A program made the position numbers and the translations under genes. From the NCBI GenBank assembly GCA_039566865.1, contig CM076955.1, positions 6,512,501-6,576,500 of the forward strand: a stretch of DNA of 64,000 bases, read 5' to 3'. Below the pieces are notes generated by a model. It saw only the letters and a program-made list of their open reading frames with translations. It was not told the origin of the DNA and ran no database searches. The DNA is from Aurelia coerulea (Eukaryota; Cnidaria; Scyphozoa; Semaeostomeae; Ulmaridae). Each line of letters begins with the position of its first letter. Within the stretch, counting starts at the first letter, position 1. Shown here piece after piece: positions 10,873 to 21,547 of this stretch.

Positions 10873-12255
10873 CTAAGCTTCTACTTTTCTACAACTAATT
10901 TCTATTTTACTAACAATTATAAAGATGACAATAATAGTGACGATAAACGATAGTATGTAATTTGGTAAGTTGCGTGGAGGTATTTCAAAGAATTGTCCAT
11001 TTTGAGATTCGGTATGGATTTGCAGTCTCTTGTTATAAATTGTAAACATATATTCACCAAGAAGTTCGAGAAAATGATGATCTTCATTTGTCTGAAGAAA
11101 TATGTATTTTTGTTCATCTGTTGGAATATTTCTATAGTTTGGATAAGTGTCGATGATTTTGCTATTGAAGCTTTTTCTTTCCGCTGTAAAGGATTTGCAT
11201 TGCATAATGAAATGTATCTCATCTTCAATTTTGTTTTCATTACATAGTGGGCATATTCGATTATGTTTTTCGGTTTTTGGTTTTGTATGTCTTCCTTTTT
11301 CTATTGCTAGACAATGGTCACTGAGTCGTACTTTTGTTATCGTTCTTCGAAAGTTTCTTTTTTGCATTTTTATCAGGTATTTTTCAAGTGAGATATTTTG
11401 TTTGTGTGTTTTATATAAAGTTGCTTTGGAGCATTCGTCCATTTTTGATTTCCAATGCTTTGAGTAGTGTGAAGTTATGGTCTTCTTTATAGAATGTTTA
11501 GACATTGAGATCAAAGGGGAATTGATCAAATGGTCGTTTCTCAGTAATGTTGATAATTCGTCAATATGCGATGACATTGATTTTCTTGTCAATATTTTCT
11601 TTTCGTATGAGAATGCTTGACTAGCAAGTGATGTTTCAGCGTAGTCATTTTCGATATGTTTGATGAAACTACATATTCTTGATTCAATTTGGGTTAGTAA
11701 AGGGTATCGTCCAAGCTCACCCCGTACCAGGATGTTTGTTGTCGATCTGTTGACGCCAAGTAATCTCTTTAAAAATTGGGTGTGGATTTTTTCAATAGAG
11801 GTCTTATCCCATTGATCTGGGGTCGAAATTTCGAAAGCTCCCCATACTTCAGATCCATAGAGGAGGATAGGTGCTATAGTGCTATCAAACAGTTTAAGTG
11901 CAGCAACAATTGGTAGATCTTTTAGTTTATAACGACTATTGAGTGCAAAAATTGCTCTGTTAGCTTTGCTGCTTAGAAGTTGTAGTGTTTGTTTAAAGGA
12001 ACATGCTGCATCCAGCGTGATGCCAAGGTAAGTGAATTCCGTAACGTTTTGGAGCTCTGTGTTATCAATAGAGAATTTATGCTTATATTTTGAGCAATTT
12101 TTGTAAAATGTCATACATTAAGATTTAGAATTGTTTATCGAAAGTTTCCACTTATTGCAATATTGATGCAATGTATCAAGACAATTTTGGAGTCCTGTAT
12201 GTGTTGAGGAAAGAATGATGATGTCGTCTGCATATAGAAGACACGTGATTGATTC
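10873..12255 (-). pseudogene. LINE polyprotein, C-terminal part: RT end and zinc motif
   Basis: Downstream of the insertion the frame resumes with CLLYADDIIILSS (YADD at 12223-12234) and a thumb region. One in-frame TAA follows, before MTFYKNC at 12114. After it come 413 open codons: FTYLGITLDA, ALKLFDSTIAPILLYGSEVWG, and a tail CPLCNENKIEDEIHF followed by C, a CCHC-like motif typical of LINE C termini. Apart from the single stop and the insertion no decay is visible, so the copy was lost recently. Confidence 0.87.
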
Positions 12256-13288
12256 GTTTTTGATTACAAAGTACTTTGTAATCTAAGAGGGGGCTCCAGG
12301 TCAGTCAGAAAGAAAGAAAGAAAGAAAGAAAGTCCGTCACGCTCGTTAAAGCAATTGATTAACGTTTTATCTCTGCTAATTGGCATTGAAATAAAGAAAG
12401 CGCACAGAAAGCGCATACAAGACAGAAGTTTCCCGCGATCCTATAGTAACATTTGACGTCGGCTTATTTCATGTTAGACAGATTTGACACCATAAGATGG
12501 ATAAATCACCACGATGTTTACCCTGGCACAACAACAAATTTACCCAGAATTGGCACGTTCTTGACTTCATTAGCAGCTTAATTATGTTGAAACAATCGTT
12601 TTCTAGAACGAACGCATCATTAGCCACTTATTGATAGTATTCATTATGCAAATAAGTCAAGTTTAGAGGATGATGTAACCGGCGGCCTGCACAGAGGCTA
12701 GCATTCGCAGCATCACCGAAGGTAGAAGGACCCCCCTCCTACACAGCTACAGATGCAAATGTCGCAGGTGAAGTTGAGAGGAAAGGTGCAGAATTACAGC
12801 AAACAATGGCGCATTGACTGGGAGAAGGCACGTGGTCACACTGAACCAAAAGATCTCCATGCATATGATTCTGCACAGAGGTTATCTTCGTGACTGCTTG
12901 CCTCAAATTAGAAGCCCGCGAATAGAAACATCCTGCAGGGTTCCGCATAAGCATTTTTGCGTTATCGTAAATCTCACATGACATCTAATTTGAGACAGAT
13001 GCACCAATAGTTTCATGCACGAACTAAGCAAACTGGGGGTAATGACTTTTGATTTTTTGCGTATCATCCTCGTTTGACATAAAGATCAAAATATTGCTTT
13101 CAAACGATTCTTGTCCTTTTACAAGGCGCTTGATTTTCTATTGAAGGCAACTTTAGCAGCAACACTCATCTCTCTGACTGTAGCAGCATCAACGATCATT
13201 TGGGCTTATGGAGAAATCAATATTCAGTTTTCTTATGCTTGCTTAGCTCAGGTCGTACTTTGTAATCATCCAAAAGGATCTTATGTTC
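12256..13288. mobile_element. 1-kb non-autonomous element inserted in LINE RT, copy 1
   Basis: Ends contain TTTTTGATTACAAAG and CTTTGTAATCATCCAAAA, an imperfect inverted pair. A second copy in the opposite orientation lies at 51320-52193 and shares sequence to the same outer limits, which fixes the boundaries to within a few bases. Close to one end is an (AAAG)n run (12308-12331). No transposase. It separates RT block GVRQGC from YADD in the host LINE. Confidence 0.75.
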
Positions 13289-15493
13289 AAATTGTAATGG
13301 AGCAGTGTTTGCATTGTTAAGATCATTAACAAGATCATCCATAAAAATGTTGAATAATGTTGGGCTCAAAGGGCATCCTTGTCGTACTCCTTTTAAGCAT
13401 TGGAAGAAGTTTGTGTGCTGAGATCCAATTTTAACGGCACATTCAGTATTTTCGTAGATATTTTGTAATATTTCTAGGAAATTACCATTGATACCTTTGT
13501 TTTGCATTTTATGAAATAATCCTTTGTGCCAGATAGAGTCGAAGGCTTTTGCAAAATCAATGAATGCTGCGTGAACTTTTTGCTTGGATTTATCTTTAAC
13601 GTGTTTGTTAATTAAGGCTTTTAGAGTGAGTATATGGTCAGTCGTACGACAGTTCTTTTTAAAGCCTATTTGACATTTGTTAATAATATTTTTATCAGTT
13701 ATATATTTGATTAAGCGTTGATTAAGAATTGTACAAAACAATTTCAGCAAGGCATTTCCTACGCAAATGCCTCTATAATTATTCGGGTCCATTTTATTTC
13801 CTTTTTTATAAATGGGGGTGATTAAACCCATACACCATGTTTTAGGGACTGTCTTTCTATGTAGGAATAGGTTGAATATATCTTTAATTATTTCGGTTAC
13901 TTGCCATGAGGCACTCTTGATCATTTCATTACTAATTCTGTCTATTCCAGGAGATTTATTTGGTTTTAACTTCCTTATGGCGTCATTGATTTCTTCCATG
14001 GTAAAATCAATGTTTAGTGTTGAATTTGGAATAGATGTGGTGCTGTTGTTGAGGGCAGGATTGTGGTTGTCTGAGTTTGGGGAGAGAAGCGTGCTAAAGT
14101 ATTTTTCCCAAACATTACCATCTTTGATGGCTATAGATTCTTGCTTTACGTTTTCATCAAACTCTTTCCAGGTGTCCCAAAAGTTTTGTTTGGCCATATT
14201 TGTTTGTAGTTTTGAGAGACAATCATTCCAAAATGTTTGTCGTTTTTGAAGGCATTGTTTTTTATAACATTTGAGTTGTTCTCTGTATTGAAGACGTAGG
14301 TATTCGCTCTGCGGATTGTTATGTTTTAGCTTTGAACATCTGTTAAGTTTAGATTTTTGATTTTTACAATCTTTATCAAACCATTTTTTATGATGGCTGG
14401 GTTTGTTTTGAGTGAAGTTCTTCTTTATTGGTTTAGTTTTAAGCGATATCATAGCAGTTCTTAAGAAGATATCATTTAGTTTTGATCCTAATGATTCAGT
14501 AGCTTGATTTTCTTTAATTAGGTCTTTTAGTGTGGATATAAGTGATACTATCTCTTCGCTATGGAGTGAAGTTTGGAAAGCTGTTTTTGAGTTTTCTTCC
14601 CATAAGAAACGTTTTTCAAGTTTTTTCCAGTTATATTCCGGTATGTTGGCTTCATTCTGTTGTTTACTTGGAATTTCGATGGTAATTTTACAATGATCAG
14701 AGTATTCTGGTTGCTGTCCGACGTGAAATAAGATGATTTTGTTGAAAAGTTCCTGTGAACACAGGCCATAATCTACAGTGCTAGCACCATTGTGGGTGAA
14801 ACATGTAAAATTCCCCCTGGAATCTCCCAGCTTTCTACCATTAAGGATACGTAGGTTTGCTGACCTACAAAGGTTAACGAGATTACGTCCATGTTGGTTG
14901 GGGAAGTGCTCATCGCAATTTTGTCTGGGGATAAAGCAATTGGTATTGATGAGATCTAAATCTGTATCCGAATGTTTATTTATGGGAACATGATCATTCA
15001 GTGAATGTGTTCGTGCGTTAAAGTCACCCATGATAAGGTAGTCCTCGTTGACTTTTGTAATGTCAAGTATGTCGTTTATCAGTTCTTCAAATGTATCATT
15101 CGAGTAGTATGGAGAGTCTTCTGGGGGGATGTAAGTGAAGCAAACTTTAAGGTTATGTTGTATGTTACAGAGAAGTTGTTTATCAATTTCTAGCCAAATA
15201 TGGGTCTTTTGCTTTCTAAGGATTTTGATATGGCTTCTTAGGTGTGATTTGTAATATATTATTAGACCACCTGACGATCTACCTTTATTTTTTCCAGTAA
15301 TTTTGTTTGGGCTCAGTTCTATGTATTCAAAGTTTGGTATATTTTTGTCATGATCACAAGTCCATGTTTCAGCAAGTACATTGATGTCATTTATTAAAAC
15401 ATTCGTGAGTTCAGGTATTTTGTATCCTATACTTCCATGTAGACCATGGATATTCAAATAGCTAATTGACAATGGGAGTGGAGTTCTATTCAT
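13289..15493 (-). CDS. LINE polyprotein, N-terminal part: endonuclease and RT
   Basis: Residues 1 to about 290 form an APE-like endonuclease: LNIHGLHG, LAETWT, RSSGGLIIYYK, MGDFNARTH, STVDYGL and YSDHCKITIEI supply the usual metal-binding and catalytic residues. After a basic linker, reverse transcriptase starts near residue 520 with KPNKSPGIDRISNEMIK, ITPIYKKGNKMDPNNYRGI, FIDFAKAFDSIWHKG and GVRQGCPLSPTLFNIFMDDL. The open frame continues to 13217, but its last residues after HKILLD come from the inserted element. The protein would nick target DNA and prime reverse transcription of its own RNA. The start at 15493 is the first Met before the endonuclease fold. It is truncated before the YADD motif, so not functional as it stands. 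Confidence 0.88.
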
Positions 15494-15562
15494 TTCTGTT
15501 GTTGGTGATCAATCAAAATCAACAACGGTTACTTAGCTAACATTTCGACAAATGGGCACAGG

Positions 15563-15636
15563 TCGAATTTATATTGTAATCTAAATTAAGATTGCACGGT
15601 CGAATTTATATTGTAATCTAAATTAAGACTGCACGG
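15563..15636. repeat. Two tandem 37-bp monomers at the LINE 5-prime end
   Basis: The unit with TCGAATTTATATTGTAATCT is present twice with one difference, just upstream of the LINE start codon on the minus strand. Tandem 5-prime UTR monomers are known to act as promoters in some LINEs. That role is inferred here. Confidence 0.6.
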
Positions 15637-15639
15637 TTG

Positions 15640-16194
15640 ATTAAATGCATCTTTCGTTTGATTTAATGGCTTACTAGGAACTTCAGGTACTTTGTTATAA
15701 GTGTTCATTGGCAATCTTCGATACCAACGTATTCTCATCGGATCCGTTCCCCTTCCTTCCAGACCACTAAGATATGGAGAGAGCGAAGGAAAATAGGTTC
15801 GCTGTCTGGAAGGAAAATAGGATCATGGTGCGAACCGTCGTTGAGGGAGGAGTGGTGGGTCGATATTATTACTGTGCACTGCTTGTTGCTCACAAAGATG
15901 GCTGAAATGAGCTCAGATTTTCCTATATACTGACTTATTCCCTAGGGGCTACGAAACTGCTCTCCCCAGGCCTCTCAAGCAGTCTCGGGTGTGTAAAACA
16001 GGTAGTGCCTCGATGTATCACAGAATGAAATTTAAACAGTGACTCTACACTGGTAATAGAATTTCATTCCAGAATGAAATTTCCTTCCAGAATAAAGAAA
16101 GAACTACTTGGATACCAAGTACAAAGAATAGATAATAAAAGTAAATAATATTTAACATAGGATTGATAACATGAGAATAACACTAACAAATAAA
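15640..16194. other. No gene; outer flank of satellite array 1
   Basis: No coding evidence. The 25 bases at 16010-16034 occur, exactly inverted, at 27303-27327 outside satellite array 2. TTCATTCCAGAATGAAATTT near 16060 is a small palindromic repeat. Confidence 0.5.
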
Positions 16195-18005
16195 GGAAAG
16201 AAATAAAAATGCAGAAATTGTGAAAATGCTTGGGTTCTCGGGTTCTTGGGTTGACAACATAAAATGCCTATACAATGATTATGGACTGTTATAGTACCTA
16301 CGCTACTTAGTTCAATGGAACGAAATAAAAATGTAGAAATTGTGAAGATGCTTGGGTTCTCGGGTTCTTGGGTTGACAGTATAAAATGCCTATACAATGA
16401 TTATGGACTGTTATAGTACCTACGCTACTTAGTTCAATGGAAAGAAATAAAAGTGCAGAAATTGTGAAGATGCTTGGGTTCTCGGGTTCTTGGGTTGACA
16501 ACATAAAATGCCTATACAATGATTACGGACTGTTATAGTACCTACGCTACTTAGTTCAATGGAAAGAAATAAAAATGCAGAAATTGTGAAGATGCTTGGG
16601 TTCTCGGGTTCTTAGGTTGACAACATAAAATGCCTATAAAATGATTATGGACTGGTATAGTACCTACGCTACTTAGTTCAATGGAAAGAAATAAAAATGC
16701 AGAAATTGTGAAAATGCTTGGGTTCTCGGGTTCTTGGGTTGATAACACAAAATGCCTATACAATGATTATGGACTGTTATAGTACCTACACTACTTAGTT
16801 CAATGAAAAGAAATAAAAATGCAGAAATTGTGAAGATGCTTGGGTTCTCGGGTTCTTGGGTTGACAGTATAAAATGCCTATACAATGATTATGGACTGTT
16901 ATAGGACCTACGCTACTTAGTTCAATGGAAAGAAATAAAAATGTAGAAATTGTGAAGATGCTTGGGTTCTCGGGTTCTTTGGTTGACAGTATGAAATGGC
17001 TATACAATGATTATGGACTGTTATAGTACCTACGCTACTTAGTTCAATGGAAAGAAATAAAAATGTAGAAATTTTGAAGATGGTTGGGTTCTCGGGTTCT
17101 TGGGTTGACAGTATAAAATGCCTATACAATGATTATGGACTGTTATAGGACCTACGCTACTTAGTTCAATGGAAAGAAATAAAAATGTAGAAATTGTGAA
17201 GATGCTTGGGTTCTCGGGTTCTTTGGTTGACAGTATAAAATGCCTATACAATGATTATGGACTGTTATAGTACCTATGCTACTTAGTTCAATGGAAAGAA
17301 ATAAAAATGCAGAAATTGTGAAGATGCTTGGGTTCTCGGGTTCTTGGGTTGACAACATAAAATGCCTATACAATGATTATTGACTGTTATAGTACCTACG
17401 CTACTTAGTTCAATGGAAAGAAATAAAAATGTAGAAATTTTGAAGATGGTTGGGTTCTCGGGTTCTTGGGTTGACAGTATAAAATGCCTATACAATGATT
17501 ATGGACTGTTATAGGACCTACGCTACTTAGTTCAATGGAAAGAAATAAAAATGTAGAAATTGTGAAGATGCTTGGGTTCTCGGGTTCTTGGGTTGACAAC
17601 ATAAAATGCCTATACAATGATTATGGACTGTTATAGTACCTACGCTACTTAGTTCAATGGAAAGAAATAAAAATGCAGAAATTGTGAAGATGCTTGGGTT
17701 CTCGGGTTCTTGGGTTGACAACATAAAATGCCTATACAATGATTATGGACTGTTATAGTACCTACGCTACTTAGTTCAATGGAACGAAATAAAAATGTAG
17801 AAATTGTGAAGATGCTTGGGTTCTCGGGTTCTTGGGTTGACAACATAAAATGCCTATACAATGATTATGGACTGTTATAGTACCTACGCTACTTACTTCA
17901 CTTCAATGGAAAGAAATAAAAATGCAGAAATTGTGAAGCTGCTTGCGTTCCAGCCAGGGTTCTCGGGTTGACAGCTTAATGCCTTATTATGATTATGGAT
18001 TGTTG
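16195..18005 (-). repeat. Satellite array 1: 122-bp unit, about 14 copies
   Basis: A 122-bp unit (landmarks TAGTACCTACGCTACTTAG and GCTTGGGTTCTCGGGTTC) repeats head to tail without spacers. Copies differ at a few shared positions (for example TAGTACC/TAGGACC, CAACAT/CAGTAT), giving higher-order variants. The last copy at 17908-18005 is degenerate. The repeated 70-codon open frames beginning MYRHF arise because 122 is not a multiple of 3; they are not genes. Orientation is opposite to array 2. Confidence 0.96.
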
Positions 18006-18575
18006 CCCGACAAGTACCTAGGCCAGTAGAGATTGGGCGGGCAAGCGATGTTAAAAGATGATGGTAAGTTAACATACCATGTAAACTTAATAATCTGATG
18101 ATTGATATCAATATTTCAGGCACAATTTATACTAGTTTCAGTTTGGCACTCTTATCTTAGATTCCTGTATTTGGATTTAGGATTTGAAAAACACAAAGAA
18201 GGCCTAGGTAGAGGCGTATCTAGAAAACTCGAAGCTGGCCACACACGTAGAAAATGGTTGTCTTATTTTCAATACATTTCTACCTAGCATCCGAGGGTAG
18301 GTACATTGGCAGTGGCAGGAGAGGGCTAGAGAGAGGGGACTACAGCCCCCTGTCGGAAGCATCTAGCCACCCCCCCCGTCGTAGCTTCCTTGGAGGAAGT
18401 TTGGCAAAATGACTTAGGAAACCTGCATTGTTGCCACCCCTGGGTAGGTAGTTTTCATTAGGGGGCTGAGCAGCTTGAACTTATCGAAGGAACCTCCTGG
18501 TCCTTCTTCTCGATGTGACCACAGTGCCCGGCACCTGGACTCCTATTTAATAATAATAAATCATGCACAATTTAT
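18006..18575. other. No gene seen
   Basis: Spacer between array 1 and the piggyBac-like element. It has GC-rich patches (C run near 18370) but no supported feature. Confidence 0.35.
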
Positions 18576-18579
18576 TTAA

Positions 18580-19464
18580 CCCTAATCCTACCGGGCTTTT
18601 TTTTATCTAACATAGCCGGGGGGGGGGTGCTTTCTACCCCCCCCCCCCCCTCTATAATTGGCCGTAGACTAATGGGAAATCATTGAAACTTGGCAAGGGC
18701 GTAGTCCTAACTATTCTTAACTGATTGGTAGTTTTGGGCGTGACTACCTCATTAGGTGACGTCACTATGACGTCATAATGCCGGAAAATGTCAAAATATA
18801 TGGTTTTCTAGCTTATTCGTTCTAAAAACGGAATAAAGGTAATCTGAATGACTTTTTCCATTCTTATTTGGCGTATTATTCATTTCCCTTTCAAATATGA
18901 TGCATATAGGTGTTTTTAGACCGTTATTTTGGAAGAAAATGACGAAAATTGATGACGTCATAACTAAAAACTGTGTTTTTCTGCCAAAAATTGATAATAA
19001 TTGGTTCGAAATGCTTTTAAAGTATTGCATAACGCAATTCTATGCTTTTTAAATAAAATTTGTTGGAAAAATCTTCAAAATTTGCCAAAATGACCCAAAA
19101 TGACGGCCCGAGTGACGTCATCATTTAAGAATGCTGACGTCAGCAAATTCCATTGTTATTGATAACAATAGAAAGCTAATTGTTTCCTGATCCTTTTAAA
19201 GTACAATAGTCAACATTTGGAACTAATTCTGGTAGTAAAAATATCAAAATCATCAATTTTTCCAATACCTTGCTCCAAATATGGTAGTGTCACCTGTCAC
19301 GTGACACCTATTGTTCAAAAATTTAATTGTCAAAATGTAGCTAATAGATAATTAGTAATTGTCAGAGAGTTTGAGGGTCATAGCTTTTGTCGTTAAAGAA
19401 TGCTCTGCAAAAAACCGACAGGGGGGGGGGGTGGAAAACACCCCCCCCCCCGGTAGGATTAGGG
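18580..19464. mobile_element. piggyBac-like MITE, TTAA target duplication
   Basis: CCCTAATCCTACCGGG at the left is exactly inverted as CCCGGTAGGATTAGGG at the right. TTAA lies at 18576-18579 and 19465-19468. TTAA duplication with CCCT-type ends is the signature of piggyBac-type transposition. G-run and C-run hairpins sit just inside both ends (around 18615-18650 and 19420-19450). 885 bp, no transposase. Confidence 0.9.
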
Positions 19465-19468
19465 TTAA

Positions 19469-20016
19469 AGGGAATGAATAAATATAGCTATATCTCATCG
19501 CCGCTATAAATAGGCTGAACAACCCTCCATAGCTACACAATGAAACAGGAAGTTTCAAAGTTCTCAAATACTATAGATTACTTTTTAACTTGAAATGTTG
19601 AAATGTTGCCTTGGTTGCCATCCAAACGATTTAGATCACATTTGCAGGGGCGAAAATTGAGGGGGGGTATGGAGGGGTGTGACACCCCCCCCAATCTCAA
19701 ATATTGCGGATTTCGCAGGGCAATGGAAGATTTTGCAGGGCGCCAAGAAGAATTTTATAACAGCGCAGCAACCGCGTAACAAGTCTTGCAGTCATGCTAA
19801 GCTGTCTTGAAATTTGCAATCGGTTGTCAATTTTGGAACTGTTTCAAACGCAAATGTTACCTGGCAAAACGCAAAACCCACCAATATTAAGGGCACATAA
19901 CTGCCGGTTAGTCGTAGTGACTGACATCTCCAGCTTGGTAGAGAAGGTCTTTCAAAAATGCTGTGTGCAGGACTCATTTAACTATATTAACCAATCCTTT
20001 TTATTTGGCAAGAACC
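19469..20016. other. No gene; C/G-run relic near 19650-19700
   Basis: GAGGGGGGGTATGGAGG followed by a C run resembles the inner ends of the GC-rich MITEs, but no pair of termini is clear. A 91-codon open frame from 19794 has no recognisable domain. Confidence 0.35.
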
Positions 20017-21101
20017 CAGTGGCGTCGTGGCCGGGGGGGGGGGCCAGGGGGGCCATCCCCCCCCTGTGAAAATGTTGTCGGAAAATTCGTCAGTTTTCCA
20101 TTCTTGTCGGAAAAATCGAAAAAAATTGCATTAATCCATTTTCCTCTCATAGCTACTTTATGGCAATCCAAATGTGTACATGAAATATCACTTTTTCGAT
20201 CGCGAAACGTAGTTTTTGATGAAAAAGTAGGTTTTTCGGCAAAAAACTACGTTCTTCGTTCGTTTTTCTGCAAAAATTCCTTTTTCAATCGAAAGAAAAG
20301 TGTGTTTTCTGTTGGAAAAATAGACACATTGGCGCAAAAAGTTTCGGACGAATAAATTTCAGACAAATGCATTCGACCATAACATTCTTGGACTTTTCCC
20401 CGAAAATTTGGTCGTTTTACCAACATTTTAGTGACTAAAAACGATAAATTTACAATCTATTTTGCACGTTTCATACTTAAAAAATGTCATGCATTTATGG
20501 TTTGTGCATTAAGCTTTCAATGAGTTGCTCGTCAGAATTTGCACAAGTGAATATTGTTGAGGAAGATGGAAGTGAAAACTAAGATGGGATTACTTTCAGT
20601 TTCTGTAAACGGATGCTTATAGAAATGAAGATTTATATCAAGCTATCACGTTGTTATCTAAAATTTCAAAACGATCTATTTTTCAGTGCTTTTGAGGTCC
20701 TTTTTTCGAAATTTCTCATGAAAAACAAATAGTAGATTCTTCAAAATAGGGGCGTTTTGCAACGATCTAAAGGGCGTGGTCACAAAAAATTTTCTCGGGG
20801 GCAAGCCCCCGGGCCCCCAGTTTTCCTCCCTCCTTGCGAATCTAGCTTCAGCCTCACCTCCAACACCAATCAAGTCTCGACAACAGCCTCACCTCCAACA
20901 AGAATCGTCTCTTAACAGGACTGCTGTGTCCCTTTGAAAAATTCTTCGCTATTATGGAACTTTTATATGACAAAAGTTCTGAGACATTTTGCCACTTTTT
21001 ATACGTTATATTCCTGCTTAATTTTTGTCGGAAAAATGTCTCTTTGTCGGAAAATTCTGACCCTTGGCCCCCCCTAAAATCATGCTCCCACGACGCCACT
21101 G
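20017..21101. mobile_element. hAT-like non-autonomous element
   Basis: CAGTGGCGTCGTGG at the left and CCACGACGCCACTG at the right are exact inverted termini. GGGGGGCCA blocks and TTGTCGGAAAA words are repeated in inverse order inside. CAGTG-type ends are common in hAT elements, but the flanking 8-mers (CAAGAACC and CCTGCAAG) do not match, so a rearrangement or another superfamily is possible. It carries the AAAGGGCGTGGTCAC module at 20768. It abuts the truncated gag of the next element. Confidence 0.75.
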
Positions 21102-21535
21102 CCTGCAAGCTCCCAACTTTTCCAGACGTGAGTGATTATCTTGCCTACACTGTCAAGATAATGGAGCTTGCAGGAAAGTATGAATGGACAAGTGTCCTGA
21201 AGTTCGATGATGAATCTCGTCAGCTTCAGGCCACTTATAGTTTCCCATTGAGTCATGACTCTACCCATTTGCATCAGATCACTCTCGTGCCTAAAGCCAA
21301 ACCCAAGCAGAATACTTCCACCCAGCCCTCCTCCTCTAATCAGTCTTTTGTCGGGCCTAACACAGCTGTATATTCTGCTGACAATAAAGTCATTTGTAGG
21401 AAATTTAATTCGACAGGCTGTTCCAACAACCCCTGCTACTTTGCCCATGTTTGTAGTCGGAAGGTTAAGGGCAAGGCCTGTAGCAACTCCCACCCAGCAA
21501 CTCAGCATGGTTCTCAAGGGCCTACCTCTGGGTGA
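21102..21535 (+). pseudogene. Gag-like protein C-terminal part with CCCH finger
   Basis: The open frame reads LPTFPDVSDYLAYTV, then near its end CRKFNSTGCSNNPCYFAHVC followed by C and H residues. This Cys/His cluster is typical of the gag ORF preceding RT in DIRS/Ngaro elements and probably binds RNA. Its N terminus is cut off by the element ending at 21101; an open frame from 20954 runs through the junction by chance. Confidence 0.7.
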
Positions 21536-21547
21536 CTCCCAAAGGGG

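Larger units (their letters stand above)
10817..15640 (-). mobile_element. Nearly full-length LINE with poly(A) tail
   Basis: One minus-strand LINE runs from tandem 5-prime monomers (15563-15636) through a single long reading frame (ATG 15493, stop 10873) to an A tail (plus-strand T run about 10817-10840). Order: apurinic-type endonuclease, reverse transcriptase, cysteine-histidine tail. It would be potentially complete apart from a 1-kb insertion (12256-13288) and one in-frame stop near 12118. The reverse transcriptase block GVRQGCPLSP differs from the GVPQGS type of the other LINEs here, so it is a second clade. I cannot fix the clade by eye. Confidence 0.9.

Noticed and set aside
16195..18005. 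CRISPR-like regular spacing
   Set aside because: Units are contiguous 122-bp satellite copies without unique spacers, in eukaryotic DNA.
2570..18110. Hammerhead ribozyme words (CTGATGA at about 2577, 3069 and 18103)
   Set aside because: No GAAA partner with suitable stems follows at the right distance; the satellite unit also lacks the core.
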